NCBI RefSeq assembly: GCF_001949145.1
Contig: NW_019091474.1
Coordinates: 678,413 to 742,412 of the forward strand
DNA from: Acanthaster planci
Lineage: Eukaryota; Echinodermata; Asteroidea; Valvatida; Acanthasteridae
Reading direction: 5' to 3'
Length of the DNA: 64,000 nt
Translations under genes and position numbers: made by a program
Shown here: in pieces, positions 13,521-26,500 of the stretch
Layout: every line of letters begins with the position of its first letter
How positions within the stretch are numbered: the stretch's first letter is position 1
Notes under the pieces: generated by a model
Database searches by the model: none
Told to the model about the DNA's origin: nothing
Seen by the model: only the letters and a program-made list of their open reading frames with translations

Positions 13521-13660
13521 GGTCTCCACAATGAATTTCTCAAGGTGTATAGGTCTCCACAAGGAATTTCTCAAGGTGTATGGGTCTCCACAAGGAATTT
13601 TTCAAGGTGTATGGGTCTCCACAAGGAATTTTTCAAGGTGTATGGGTCTCCACAAGGATT
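13521..13660. repeat. 31-bp tandem repeat, about five copies
   Basis: The unit begins GGTCTCCACAAGGAATTT and recurs at 13521, 13552, 13583, 13614 and 13645. Just upstream (about 13450-13500) the same core appears inverted as CCTTGTGGAGACC, so the array is one arm of a larger inverted structure. Confidence 0.8.
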
Positions 13661-14705
13661 TCAAGAAATTGATATTTGGAAATTGCTCAAAAAGGAAAAA
13701 TTTTTAAATCGTTAGAATCTGTCGCAAAATTGAAGTGTTTCATATAAGGGACATATGGTCGAAATTTCAGTCCAGGAGAGTGATTCATGTTGAATGGGAG
13801 CATTTTGAAAACATCGTTTCACACGCACCCAAATTAGTACTGGAGAACGCGTACTCTAATATCACAAGATGGTTTCTTATCAAATACACGTATTCCTGAG
13901 ATTTCCATTCTGTTGACATGTGAAGACTCATCCAGTTATCAAATCATCAACTGAACCCAAGGCAGTTGGGAGTGACTGCAAATGTGCCACCAGTTACATA
14001 AGAGATGGTTAGTGTTTGAGGGAGGCACGCGTACACTGCATTTCGGTGGGGTTCCATTGGGAGGTTTTAAAGGGTAAACTTGTGGAGACATGTTTAGACT
14101 GTGTCTACAATAACATTTATGTCACTACTTAGGAATGACAGATATGCCTTTAATTGTTGCTTTCGACACTCTCTTTACATGTAAATTACTTTTGTTTGAT
14201 GTTTTGTCTTTCTGCTTCTCAAATCACATACATGCATTTGTACAATAATGCACAACTCATATGAGCTTGTTTACAATCACCATGGATATGAAAACCAAAT
14301 TTCCGGGCTGTGCACCGTTTTATACGCTTCAGCAACTCACTGGGTACGTGTAGTCAATTGCATTAATTGTAGGAGTCCTTGGTAGTATACAAGCACGCAC
14401 AGTCACGTCTGGCCTTTCATGGAAACCTTTTTCACTGAGACAGCTTAACACTTTAGCTCACTTGTACTGACTGTCCACGATGATGTATCAATGTACAACT
14501 TGTTGTAAAACAATTAATGAGCCTGTTTGGAGTTAGGTCTGTGGAAAATGTACACCCTGCTTTCTATACACATTACCTATTAATCATCTGCATGTTATCA
14601 ACTTTGAAATCGCCATTCTTGAATTTAGAACTTATGATAAAAATCAATGTGTACCATCTTAAAAATTTAATCCCTTTGTTTGCACTGAAAGCTTAGCTGC
14701 TAACA

Positions 14706-15560
14706 GTGACCCGGATCCAGACAGGAACTACTATTCAGATTACTTATCATTGGACCAGTTTTCCCATAATAAAAAGATACATGTACATGTGTATAAAAGG
14801 TAAATGTACTTTTTCGTCTTTTCCTCAAAACTCTAGAAGTCTCACACAGAACTTTGATCAAATAAGCGATTATATAAATATTCTTCAATACCAATTTGAC
14901 ATATTTGGGTTTAGCGAGACCAGGTTGAATAACAATAGTCCTGACTTTCACATCAAAGATTACTCATGCCTGAAGAAAAATATGCCAAACAAATCTGGTG
15001 GCAGAGTCACTTTGTAAACGTACTCTCACCTCTTTTGAGTGTAATGATCTATCGTTAAACAATATTGAATGCCATTCGCTGTTCTTCAAAACCCTCCATG
15101 CCAAGGGTAGAGATATTATAGTTGGCATAATTTATAAGCCACCCAGCTTTAATATCAATGAGTTTGTTTCTGAATTTGATACATGTAACATCCCTGCTAA
15201 TATAAACGTATTATGGGCAAATTTAATATTGATCTTTTGAAACATACCGGTAGCACTCATAATCCAACCCCAAATTTTGTCAACCTGTTGTTTAGCAATT
15301 TCCATTTACCACTGATAAACAGGCCTACCCGCTTAACACCCACCACTGCAACCTTGATTGACAATATCACATCAAATAATAATGAAGGGCAAACATAGAG
15401 TGGTATTCTGTATGGCATTTCTGGTCATTTACCCTATCTTTTAGATATCATCTTTTGGCAACGAAGCCATTTCTAAATGCATTCCTCAGCACCCTCTTTA
15501 TCTAGACAAATCACCGCAGACCAAATTAAAAGGTTTTTTGGTTTTAATCATGCAATGAGA
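14706..15560 (+). mobile_element. Non-LTR retrotransposon endonuclease-domain fragment
   Basis: Three overlapping frames together give an apurinic-type endonuclease domain. In order they hold QFDIFGFSETRL (14905-14930), IIVGIIYKPPS (about 15116-15148), GKFNIDLL (about 15216-15240) and the C-terminal signature PLINRPTRLTPTTATLIDNI (about 15310-15370). Frameshifts and stops break it. The catalytic Asp of the usual GDFN motif is Lys here. No RT follows before the sequence decays near 15560. It could belong to the same broad group as the copy at the left edge, but the two fragments do not overlap in content. Confidence 0.85.
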
Positions 15561-17074
15561 CAGTGTCATGCTGGCCCGGTGACAGAAATACCAACATAAT
15601 TCCAGGTGGTCTTAAACTTTTGCAAATGACTCTACATGTCCTAGTACAACAGCTTTTATAAAACAACCCCCCCCCACAAAAAGCCGTAAACAAACTTAGT
15701 GCTTTCGTGGATCCCTCTGTAGCCCTAAATCACCTACGGGTAGCTTGTTTTCCCAGATGCTTTTCCTTAGCTGTATGATGTATGTACATGTACCACTAAA
15801 TCAGCGTAATCAAGATTCTGGTGAGCGTGCTGAAGGTGGACTTGTACAGTGCACGTTAGAAGTCAATTACATTTACAGGCTTGCATGCACAAAAATAACA
15901 TTCTCCCATGAACCTGACCATTTTATCTACTTCACTCCTGGTCTTCAAATGCCTTATAATTAAAGGTCAATTGAATTTACAGTGTAAACTGATAAACCTT
16001 CTTCAATCCAGTGAGCTGATGGAGCTGAGCTTGTTTGTGTAGTGTGGCCACTCCACCAGAATGATTGAACTTGAGTGGACAGAGAGGCAAAATATAGGGT
16101 TCCTTGAGAATGCTGTGCTTTCTTTGCACTGGACACAGATTACACTGTACATAAAGACTGGGGAAATGGAATGCTTGGTTTTGGTCCATTTTAGCCTTTT
16201 TTATGAGGGCATATTGCACAAATGTGTTCAAAAACAAAGATTCAAGACAATGCAGGTTGTTGCAGTCTTTATGTACATGTAACTCTTCTCATCGTTTTTT
16301 TGTTAATTTCCAACTTTAAAACTTTAAAAAATGTTCAATTCTGTAATTTCAATAATCTGCAATCCAGCGAGGTGACATGAAATCCTACTGTTATTTTTTT
16401 CCTTCAGCAAAAGACAAATATACAACGGAGCAGCTGCATTTTGGAATTTTATTGGTAGAGCTTTGAGCTTTAGTTGTGATTGTTCTGAAGGCAGTGTTGA
16501 ATGTTTGTCGCTTGTAATGTTTAGAAAACTTGAAATGAGAAATCACTTTATATGTGCACTGAAGTTCCTTAATGCTGTCAGCTTCGTTTTTATTTTATTA
16601 CCAGTGGATTAGACGTAGAACATGAACATTTAAGCACTCTAGCTCACTTTTTTTTATGAAACCTTCCATCTGCATTGTATTTTTTAAACCATACTGCATC
16701 AGTACAGAAAAATGGTCATTTCTGATTGTTTTCCTTGTTTTTAAATGGAAAACATTGTTTCACTAGTCGACCGGGGTTTCTCTTACAGATTTACAGGTCA
16801 AATTTCATACTTCATGATGAGCTATTCATATTTGGTTATATGATAAACCGATCAATGTGTGGATTGTTTCATTTGGTCACATTTTCCTAAATAAAATAAT
16901 AACAAAAATAACAAAATAATTGAAAATCACTTCGTAAAAGTAAAGGGCTCGTTTCAGAAGGTGCAATATTACCATAAGCTACATGTACATGTACATTGTA
17001 CTTTTTCATGTACACACTAAACATTCTACATATGCAGCATTTCACAAAGCTGAAGGAGGAACATAAAGACAGCT

Positions 17075-17320
17075 TATCCGTCCCGAGTTGAAGTGCACCC
17101 CGAAGCGACAAAAGAAAGACGGATGGTAGTAAGTTTTCTAAGTGGGTTCTTGCACGCGTTCTGTGTATGTGTACACAGAGACCATACATTAAGAAATAAA
17201 TCCCTTACGCGTACTCAGCGTGCTCTGCATCCAACGTGCCATTGATCTCCATTATAACCGAACGCTTATGCTGTGAGTACCAAAAAAAAAAGTCCTCTTT
17301 TGTGGCACTCGGAGCGGATA
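17075..17320. mobile_element. CCGAGT-type MITE, copy 2
   Basis: Left end TATCCGTCCCGAGT; right end on the opposite strand TATCCGCTCCGAGT, a good terminal inverted repeat. The inside shares GAAGTGCACC, GGGTTCTTGCACGCGTTCTG and GCGTACTCAGCGTGCTCTGC with the copies at 6 kb and 55 kb. Confidence 0.75.
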
Positions 17321-17394
17321 CCTGGCATCAAGAATGAAGTGGATGGTTCACACTGCTGGGAAGGGATTTCTCTCACCTGATTTCAGCTTTTGTA

Positions 17395-17782
17395 NNNNNN
17401 NNNNNNNNNNNNNNNNNNNNNNNNNNNNNNNNNNNNNNNNNNNNNNNNNNNNNNNNNNNNNNNNNNNNNNNNNNNNNNNNNNNNNNNNNNNNNNNNNNNN
17501 NNNNNNNNNNNNNNNNNNNNNNNNNNNNNNNNNNNNNNNNNNNNNNNNNNNNNNNNNNNNNNNNNNNNNNNNNNNNNNNNNNNNNNNNNNNNNNNNNNNN
17601 NNNNNNNNNNNNNNNNNNNNNNNNNNNNNNNNNNNNNNNNNNNNNNNNNNNNNNNNNNNNNNNNNNNNNNNNNNNNNNNNNNNNNNNNNNNNNNNNNNNN
17701 NNNNNNNNNNNNNNNNNNNNNNNNNNNNNNNNNNNNNNNNNNNNNNNNNNNNNNNNNNNNNNNNNNNNNNNNNNNNNNNNNN
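17395..17782. other. Assembly gap (388 N)
   Basis: A run of N. Any open frame drawn across it is meaningless. Confidence 1.
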
Positions 17783-20062
17783 CACAGTTCAGCTTCTTTA
17801 TGCCTTTTTTCAGCTGTTTTCAGCTATTTTTATCATCGGTCAATCTCACCCCTGGCACGGTAAAGACTCTTTAAAGGAAAACAAAACAGAAACAAACTCC
17901 TTTCGACTTATTTCTGTCATCCATTTTTTCATTGTTGATTAAACCTTAAGTAAGAATACCGGAACATGTAGCATATCGGGGAAAAGCAAAATCGGCCTTT
18001 CCGTGATTCAAGACTGTAAATATAAATGAAAAAGAAAACGATTGGCTGAAAGAATTATTTTGTTATCTGATCACTGACCACGCTACCTGGAAATCCAAGA
18101 TATTCCTAGAATCGTTGAAACTGTATTGCAGGCAGTTTGTACATTACATGTGTGTTAATTAACCAGTGATTCCCCTGGGGTGCTGATGAGCATGGTGAGG
18201 TGGCAAAATACCGGTACTTCAGACTGAAATCAAACTGCTGGTGGCATCACTAGCTGCACCAACAGATCCTGACTTAAGTATACATGTAGCCCCATGATAC
18301 AGTTACATTTAATGCCTTTTTTCATTTGAATATGAAAGCAGATAGAGCAAATTTGACTTCAGGACAGATTTGCAGCCAACTTTTGCTCGATCTGAAATGT
18401 GTTTGATGTGAACTGACATCAAAATTTGTGTAAAACTTGTGTATGCTATCACAGCAAGTATAAACTGGCCTGTACTTTTGATCCATTTTTCTCTAAAGTA
18501 AATCAGTCTTGTATCCTGTGGCTCTTTTGTTTTTTGTTTTTAAGTCTGAGTTGGTACCGTACTGTACACTCAAAAGGTTGGGCGCATGTACACTATGGTA
18601 GTTACTGAAATTAACGAGATGGGTAGCCTATGCTACTTACCAGAATTTGGCTGTGAAGTACATGTACTTGCAACTGTTGTACACACTGAGGATTGCTACC
18701 CGTACTCACAGAATGTGGGCTGTCGGCTATGCAACCTTGCTTCCTCTCAAGGGAGGAGATGAACTCCCGTGATATTAACACTTTTCTTTCTCAATTCTTG
18801 TCTCACTTCCCGGTGACTCGGCAACTGATTGTCCCTCAGCCACCGTTGTTAAGAGCCCAGATCAGATATGTGTGTCTATTAAAATTCACGTGCCTTTTGA
18901 GAACCGATCGTGACAGCTGCTGATTTCTATCTTGACGGCATCCGTGCACTGGCCTATATAAATTGGTGGCCTTCAGTAATAGATGGGCCACATGGCCCAA
19001 AGAGCTGCTCGAAGGACTGTCCTAAATAAACTCTACATGTACATGTACATGCAGTGTTTTTTCCGTCTGCCTTTGTCGGTCATAAGGAAAACAGGGCTGC
19101 CCCTTCCTGGTGCAGAGGGTGTCATCTGCGAATCCCAGCCAATCAAGACGCAGAGGTGAAACACTGCATTGCGCATTAACCAATGGCAGTAGAGAACCTT
19201 GGGTGTACATGCACACTGCATCAATTCTTTTGCCTTTTGTTCTGGTGTTTAGAATCTTCATTGTGAATAATATAATAATATAATAATTTGCTGAAATTCA
19301 ATTTTAACTTTTTGGGTCATCTCGGATCTAGTTCCTTGTAAAATCACTGTTCACTGTCACTCATGATAACTCACCTGTTCGTTGTTCATAGATTATTGAG
19401 GTACAGCATTTCTTTTGTATTTTGGAGTACTTTCACATGCATAATATATGCAGGCCCGTTGCCTGACCAGAGATTGGGGGGGTTGTCAAACCCAAAAGTG
19501 GAACTTTTGGCACTGTGAACACATATATTTGTATACAAAGGCCTATCATAATGTGCTTTGGAGCACAACATCAAACAAGTTCCATGTTTGTCACGAACCG
19601 AAGGATGCATGTAAGACTCGTGTAGACCCCTTACTTCAGTTTTCAAGATTCACGGCGTATTGTAAATTGGCCTGGTAATGAATTTGCTCTTTACTCAGCA
19701 CCTTGAATCTGGCGCTGGGTGACGGCGAGCGAATGATAGGAACATTATTATTAAAAAATCTCAGAAAATCCCACAAAAAATGTCAGAAGTTCTAAAAAAG
19801 TAATACATTCTAGTAAATCATCATTCCTTAAACGTTGCCGTATAAACCACCTGCAGTTCATTATAAACGGCAGAGATATTTCCCGCATGAGAATCAGTGT
19901 ATAAACTGTGGCTTACATTCAAAAAATTGTAGTATATTAAAATTATATATTTATTACACACCCCCCAAAAAACCACCAACGAGCGGAACTCGGAAACGAG
20001 TGGGGGGGGTCATTCGAACCCCCTGAACCTCCCAGCCTATGGGCCTGGTATGATATTGAGTA

Positions 20063-20275
20063 GAGCACTTGGTTTGGCTCCAACTCGAGCAGAAGCACCC
20101 CCTCATCAGTTGGAAAGAGCCACATTGGTCAGGAATGTTCACTTCGTTGATAGCCAAGCAACCGTGACGCGTGCCGTTAATAGTTATTGGTTAATCAGTG
20201 AAGTTCAGTTCCAACCAAGGGAGCCTCCGTTGCTAAGAAAGGAGCACCCTCGCTTGATCCATCTCAAGGCCTAAA
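20063..20275 (+). repeat. AGCAGAAGCACCCC repeat, copy 1
   Basis: Related in inverted orientation to 30726-30931 and in shortened form to 43985-44096. Shared blocks include GAGCAGAAGCACCCCC, GGAAAGAG, GAATGTTCA, GAAGTTCAGTTC and GAGCCTCCGTTGCTA. Confidence 0.65.
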
Positions 20276-20477
20276 GACTTACATGTACATGTCCTTATAA
20301 TGCAAAATGTCTTGGTTCATTTACATGTGCACTTTCCTGTGGGGGCTTGATGAATTGTGTTCCCTCGTCATGACCATACATGTCGGAATGCCATCATCAT
20401 GCTAAATTTTTTTTTTGGATCAACATTTTTCTCTACATTGTTTCTTCTTTTTCCTTTGGTTGGGGACACGCTTACAG

Positions 20478-20552
20478 GTTGGTTTGATGAGGAACGGCAA
20501 ACTGCTTTCTGAGTCTCCACCCCAAGACCTGATCGACTGCTATCAAATGCCG
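20478..20552 (+). CDS. Transporter exon a: end of ATP-binding domain
   Basis: Encodes VGLMRNGKLLSES..LIDCYQMP, the strand after the H-loop in ABC NBDs where the nucleotide-binding fold closes. Acceptor TTACAG, donor GTAAGA, 25 codons, phase 0 at both ends. The upstream partner exon is not visible. Confidence 0.92.
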
Positions 20553-23500
20553 GTAAGAGTCTGTCTGGCTGGCTGTCTATTGGTTCATTCCTTGGTTACT
20601 TGGTTACTTGATGAATCAATTGTTGCATCGCTAATGTGAGACTTTTGAATTTGGCACCTTGCATTGTAGCTCATACATGTAAGTATATATACAGTTTGCT
20701 TTGTTTGTTGGATGCCCTGAAGTGATATGCCATGTTACATGTACATGTATGTTGTGTTGTTTCTGTCTTATCTCTTGCTAGTTTTTGTTTGCCACCTGGC
20801 TGTGCTCAGTCCATATCACAGTGATACAAATGTTGACCACTGACTGACATCTTTTTCCTTAACCGAAGGGATGCACAGTGGCTTATGCTCCTTGGGGGGG
20901 GTTAAAAATCACATGTCCCACATTAGAGCGGTTCATAATGATTCTATTAAATATGGACCATGACCCTGTAAGAGCCAGATTCAACGAGACCATGTTACAG
21001 CCGCTGTGTTGTGAGGCATTCATTGAGCAATTCAGTGGGAAATGTTTCCACTTTTGGCTGACCTGTTTTAGAAAATGGGCATTTTGTGAGATCGGTTTGC
21101 CCAACTTTCATAAAAGATTGTTTGACATCGCTAGAAGGCTAATGTGAAAAAATGCATCATGTTGGTATCGAAGGAAATGTCGGGAGGAAGAGGGCTTGCT
21201 CTTCAGGGTTGCCAAAGACAAATACCATGATTTACACGGCAAGAAACAAGACATTCAATAAAAACATAAGCTCTTCTTTAGGATATTAAACTGAGGCTGA
21301 GATTTCAGGTTTTCCATGGTGAAGGTAGCAGCTCAAGTTATTCATGTAGGTTTACGGTAGCCCCATTTGCAGTTTCTCTTTCGAGGGTACCGGTACGTGT
21401 GGTACTCAATGTTTTGGACAGTACAATCTGTCTGTTGTCAGGAGACTGCCGGGCAGGTAGATAGAGGCTGTTACGTCACCCGTGTCCTGCGTTTTTTTGC
21501 ATTTGTCCAGACTCTTGAGGACGTGTTCCTGAAGCTGTGTGTGCAAGACAGCGAGAGAAGAGGGGACGATGAAGAACAGGCACAAGTAAGACACTGTACC
21601 CATAAGCCATGTCTGATCCGAGTGGCTGCGGCTTGGAGTATTACATGCATCAATGGGATCTGGCTGCACCCGCTTTTTTGGAGGCTTGCATGGGTGCACG
21701 TGTTACGTCAAGCCGCAGCCATAACTTTTGAACATGGTCTTGTCCTTAACTGGAATGCAGAGGGCTGGTAAACAGCTGGTTCCCCTGCGATACACAAACA
21801 CACAGTACATGTACCTGTATGAGTCGGTGTTTTAGTCGAGTCTGTGCACAACTCTCTTTACCAGTCCAGACATAAGACCAGGAACCAGGAGCTGCTTGAC
21901 AGTTTAGAAGAGTTGCAGTTACGATAGTTACTACGGTTGAAAAATTTGCCAACTAAAAGCACTAGGCCTATTTCATCATGGTAATGCCTGGCCTGGTTGT
22001 GCTTAAAGTTACATGCACATTGAGGTTTCTACTGTTTTGTCACTGCGTTAAGCACACGTTTCCTCCAAGGTAAGTGTGCCTGCTGCTTACAGTCTACATG
22101 AAATGCAAAGAGCCTCTTTTTATTAATAGCGTAAAATCGTGCACTCAGCAGCGCCGTCAAGTTGGGCCCAGTCATACAAGTACAAGTACTACCATAGCAC
22201 ATGTAGCAGGGTGAACACTGACAAAGGAATCCGTCTGTCACAACACTAGCAATTCACAATACAGTGTGTCACCAAGTGGTTGCCACTACAGGTCTTGTTT
22301 GTTCAAGTCTTATCATGGTTATGGCCAACAGAAATGGCCGCCTTGCCTTGATTAGGTTTTGAGCATACCGGAACGAACTATAAATTCAAGTTTCTCAGAC
22401 GGCAAATGGAATTTGTTGACCATCTCCCACAATGCTCTGGAAAAAATGGTGTTTCTTTCTCTTCCTCCTGGTCTGGCACTGTATCCTGAATGGCCAGGAT
22501 TACTTTGAATAGCTTATGACTCGACTTCTGATTGCTTGACTTTGAATGGACTTTTGGCAGACTTACCGCACAGGCACTTGTGATGGGCTCGACTACTGTA
22601 CTGACGTTTTGAAATGCATCAGTTATGGACCCTCTGTATAACAAAATCACGGTGGTTTGAATTTAGGGTCCAACGTGTGACATTTTTCCCTCCCTGTTAC
22701 ACCAGACCTGTATAATTTGATAGGAGATATGTCACTGAAATTGATTTCAAACTATCTTTATTTTTATTTGTTTGGCAGGTAGTTTGCAGTACCTATTCAC
22801 TCTTCGAAATTACAGAATGGGCTCTTAATTGAAAATTATCAAACACAAGATGTAATGGACAGGAAAATATTAAACCCCATTGAATTGAATAGGGGTTCAA
22901 TTTCTGTGGAAGTTCTGTGGAAGTACAGTTGAGCCATTGCCGTTGAATATGTTTGTATGATTATGAGTATAGAATAGTCATATGAGTACTACAGGTTCAA
23001 AGTGACGAGCGTTTGTTGACCACTGGTCAATTTTCCCTGGTAAATTGTGCACAAAATAAATGGGTACCAGGCATAGTCGGCCAGTGGTTAACAAATTGCA
23101 TTTGGTTGTCACTTGCCCAGATTTTTAGTAGAGTATATTTCCTGAGTAAGGAAGAATGTTGAAGAAAATATACTCAGTATGTACATGTACGTTGTTGTTA
23201 TACATGCAAGCTTGAACCAAAAACATCAATTGTTAAATACATTATACCATTTGCAGTCAACCGCAGTTGTGGTCCACAGTATCAATGGAGCTGTTGAAAG
23301 GAATGTCTCAAGTAGCCAGGAGGACGTTGTTTTTTCCTCTGACTCGGCCATGCTCATCGACGAGAGCAGACATGTTTGCAAACCTGGTGCGTCCCAGTTG
23401 TCATTTCCCTTCCCAAGTCTCTTTGATTTGCAGTTTGGGTTTTGTAGCAAAAAAGAAATCCTTAATGAGCAGGTGTATGCTGACAGTCTCTCCGCGGGCA

Positions 23501-26500
23501 TGCTGTCTTGTGTAAATTTTTTCTTTATGTTCTTTGATACTGGATTTTCATTGTTTGCAAACAGGAATTCCGTGCACTCTTGGCTGAGAGTGTGCATACA
23601 CAGATATCATTCCTAAAGAACCATTCACTCAAGCAACAAAGATTTTTCTCACTCCATGTCCAGTTCTTACCAAATCAAATGGCCAACATGCCTTCCAATT
23701 CTCTGCTCCTGAACTTTGGAACAGCCTCCCGTACCTCATCCAAACCTGCCCCACCCTGGAACAATTTAAACATCTTGACTTGCATCTGTTTAATCTTTCC
23801 AGTGCATTTATGCACTTTATAAGAACTGCTTATTTTGAATTTTACGCATGGACCCGAAGTATTCATTCTCAGTGAGCCAATTTGATATTTTCGCATTCAG
23901 TACATCCTCAATACTGAAGGTCCTTGGAGAACATTAGTATACACCTTAGAGTTTGGCTCTATCATGGCGAATAAATGCTGACTCACTTTTCTGAATGCAT
24001 TCGGAACAGCAATTTCCTTCTGCTCTGAAGATTGGAGACTCGAGTCTCACTTTAGTCAGTTTCCTTCTGTTACTGAAGATTGGAGGCTCTAATCTCACTT
24101 CAGTCAATTTCCAGTTGTTACTGAGGATTGGAGGTTCAAATCTCAGTTCGTTAAATTTCTTTCCGCTGGTGTCAATTTCCTTCTGTTACCAAAGATTGGA
24201 GATTTGAGTCTCACTTTAGTCAATTTCAGTTGTTACTTAGGATTGGAGGTTCTAATCTCACTTCAGTCAATTCCAGTTGTTACTTAGGATTGGAGGTTCT
24301 AATCTCACTTCAGTCAATTTCAGTTGTTACTTAGGATTGGAGGTTCTAATCTCACTTCAGTCAATTTCAGTTGTTACTTAGGATTGGAGGTTCTAATCTC
24401 ACTTCAGTCAATTTCAGTTGTTACTTAGGATTGGAGGTTCTAATCTCACTTCAGGCAATTCCAGTTGTTACTTAGGATTGGAGGTTCTAATCTCACTTCA
24501 GTCAATTTCAGTTGTTACTTAGGATTGGAGGTTCAAATCTCAGTTCTTTAAATTTCTTTTTGCTGTTGAACATCACAGGTTTAAATCTCACTTCAATTTT
24601 TTTCATTTTCCATTCAGGGCCTTCAAAGCTGCGCTGCTCAGATATTTTTCTTAGCCCCGCCCACTTGTGGGCTTTGATGGTCAAGAATATCATCCGCATC
24701 ATGAGAAATCCCGGGTAAGGCCCGAGTTCAAAATTGGTGCTATGTTTTTCCAGAAAACTCAATAAATTAGGTTTTTTATGACATCACATGACTCATATTT
24801 ATGAGCTATGTACCCGTGATTCTGAAAGTAGTGTCCCAAGATGTCAAATAAGGTCAAATGTCACAGTGCTGACCTCATGATGTAATTCTTACATCTCGTA
24901 ATGTGGAGGAAACAAAAAAGTGATCATGGAATGTTAATGGTGTCTAGCTCCCTCAAAAGACTGTTGCTTCCTCTGACACTGCTCAGAAGCTTGAAATGTT
25001 TGCCCGTGTACACATGACCGAACAGTTCTGTGTTTCACTTCAAGTCAAGAGGGGACCATTTTCTTGAGATTCTTGAATGTTATTATGTAATGCAAACAAC
25101 TTCTCTTCCGTCACATTTTCAGAAAATCCACGTACAGTGTACATGTACCACGTTTCATTAACCCTGACACTCCTCAGTCCTCCAACAGGTGAAGGATTGA
25201 GGAGGGTTATAAGCTCTTGAATGACCAGTATACATGTATGAAAGAGTGTACGCTTGTGTTTAGGGTGTCTTCATTTGATTGTGTTGATGGTTTTTCTTTT
25301 TCTGTATAATTTCATTTCAATATTATCTGTCTTTTAATAGTACTGTTTACCTAATGATTGCAATTTTTGATTGATATTGTAATTTCCCATGCAGCGTGGC
25401 CTTCAGGCCAATATTTTTGGATCAATAAACCATCTGTCTATCAATCTATCTACATGTACATGTATATATATATATTTAAAATGGTTAAAAAAGAAGACGT
25501 ACATGTATTTCGTCCCCCTCTTATTTTCGACTATTTCTCACGATCAAACTTGTTTATGTCCTGCAGGATTCTTTTCTTCACGGTCGTCATACCCATCCTC
25601 CAGACATCCCTCTTCTGCCTGGCCGTCGGCAATGACCCCAGGGACCTGTCGGTTGCCGTGGCAAACCTGGACCACCCACCAATTCTGAGCAAGCTCTATC
25701 TGCAGCAGATAGACAACTACACCGTGCATCAGGTGAACGGGGAGCAGAATGTAAAAGGCAACAACTTTTATACTGAATGATGAAATGTTGCTTTTATGGA
25801 ACATGATTAGGTAGCAGGAGGATTATTTAATGTAAACTAATCCAGCTGCCACAGTTGAATCCCTGAAGTTGATCTTTCAAAGTTTAATACTTCAGAATCT
25901 TTCAAAATTTTAGTTTTTGTGTCATATTTTGTCACTGTTGCAGAACCACTTACACGTATACAGTGGAACACCGCTATAACGAACACGATGGAGTCCATGC
26001 TAAATGTTCAGTACGGTGGTTGTTCGGTATAGTGAATTTAACTGCCTAACATTTCGTTGCCATGTTGAATAGCGCCCTCTCTTGTCTAACTGAAGTGCAC
26101 CCTCTTGTGATACTGTAAATAGCTGTTTTCGTGATGTTTTGCCGTTGCATTCACTTTTGATGTTTATAGAAATGTATCTGTTAATTATTTTTGTTTTTTT
26201 TTAAATCTTGAGTTACAAAATTGATATTTAGTTTATCCTAAAAGTCATGAAGGTTTCGCTCAGGATCGATCTCTGATGCATGCTGTGGCAAATCTCGGTT
26301 GATTTGAAACTGCATAGTGTTTGGTAGGTTCGTGTACAAAATATTGGGAGCCAAGGACGATGTTTGGTACAGCCGAATGTTCGGTATAGCGGTGTTTGGT
26401 ATAGCGATGTTCCACTGTAACATATTTCCCGCTTTAATTTGTGTAAACCTGTAAAATGGGTGTGAGTTCTTGGATTTTTTCCGTATCTTTAAACCCAACT

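Larger units (their letters stand above)
4836..14700. other. Long gene-free stretch rich in dispersed repeats
   Basis: I found no exon with conserved motifs on either strand. The stretch holds one copy of a 500-bp dispersed repeat (about 5010-5510), a CCGAGT-ended element (6049-6280), a CAGTGTTGTATTC foldback element (8221-8443), a short CCCATGGGTGTGG tandem (7629-7690), a 31-bp tandem array (13521-13660) and many TACATGTA palindromes. Part may be a large intron or 5' flank of the transporter gene. Confidence 0.5.
15561..20477. other. Gene-free stretch upstream of the first recognised transporter exon
   Basis: Contains a CCGAGT-type MITE, the first assembly gap and one copy of the AGCAGAAGCACCCC repeat. 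I looked for Walker A, LSGGQ and Walker B exons of the transporter and saw none. They may lie in the gap, further left, or be too short to recognise by eye. Confidence 0.5.

Noticed and set aside
15213-15398. A separate small gene with PTRLTPTTATLIDNI
   Set aside because: It is the C-terminal part of the retrotransposon endonuclease domain described above, in a shifted frame.
17334-17942. Open frames of 145-202 codons
   Set aside because: They cross the 388-N gap, so the length is an artefact of unknown bases.
20040-20062. A second tRNA-like A box (GAGTAGAGCACTTGG)
   Set aside because: No B box at the right distance and no stem structure; left as part of the neighbouring repeat.
24020-24570. 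Possible CRISPR-like array (regular 47-bp spacing)
   Set aside because: There are no unique spacers between repeats, the whole unit repeats, and the setting is an animal intron.
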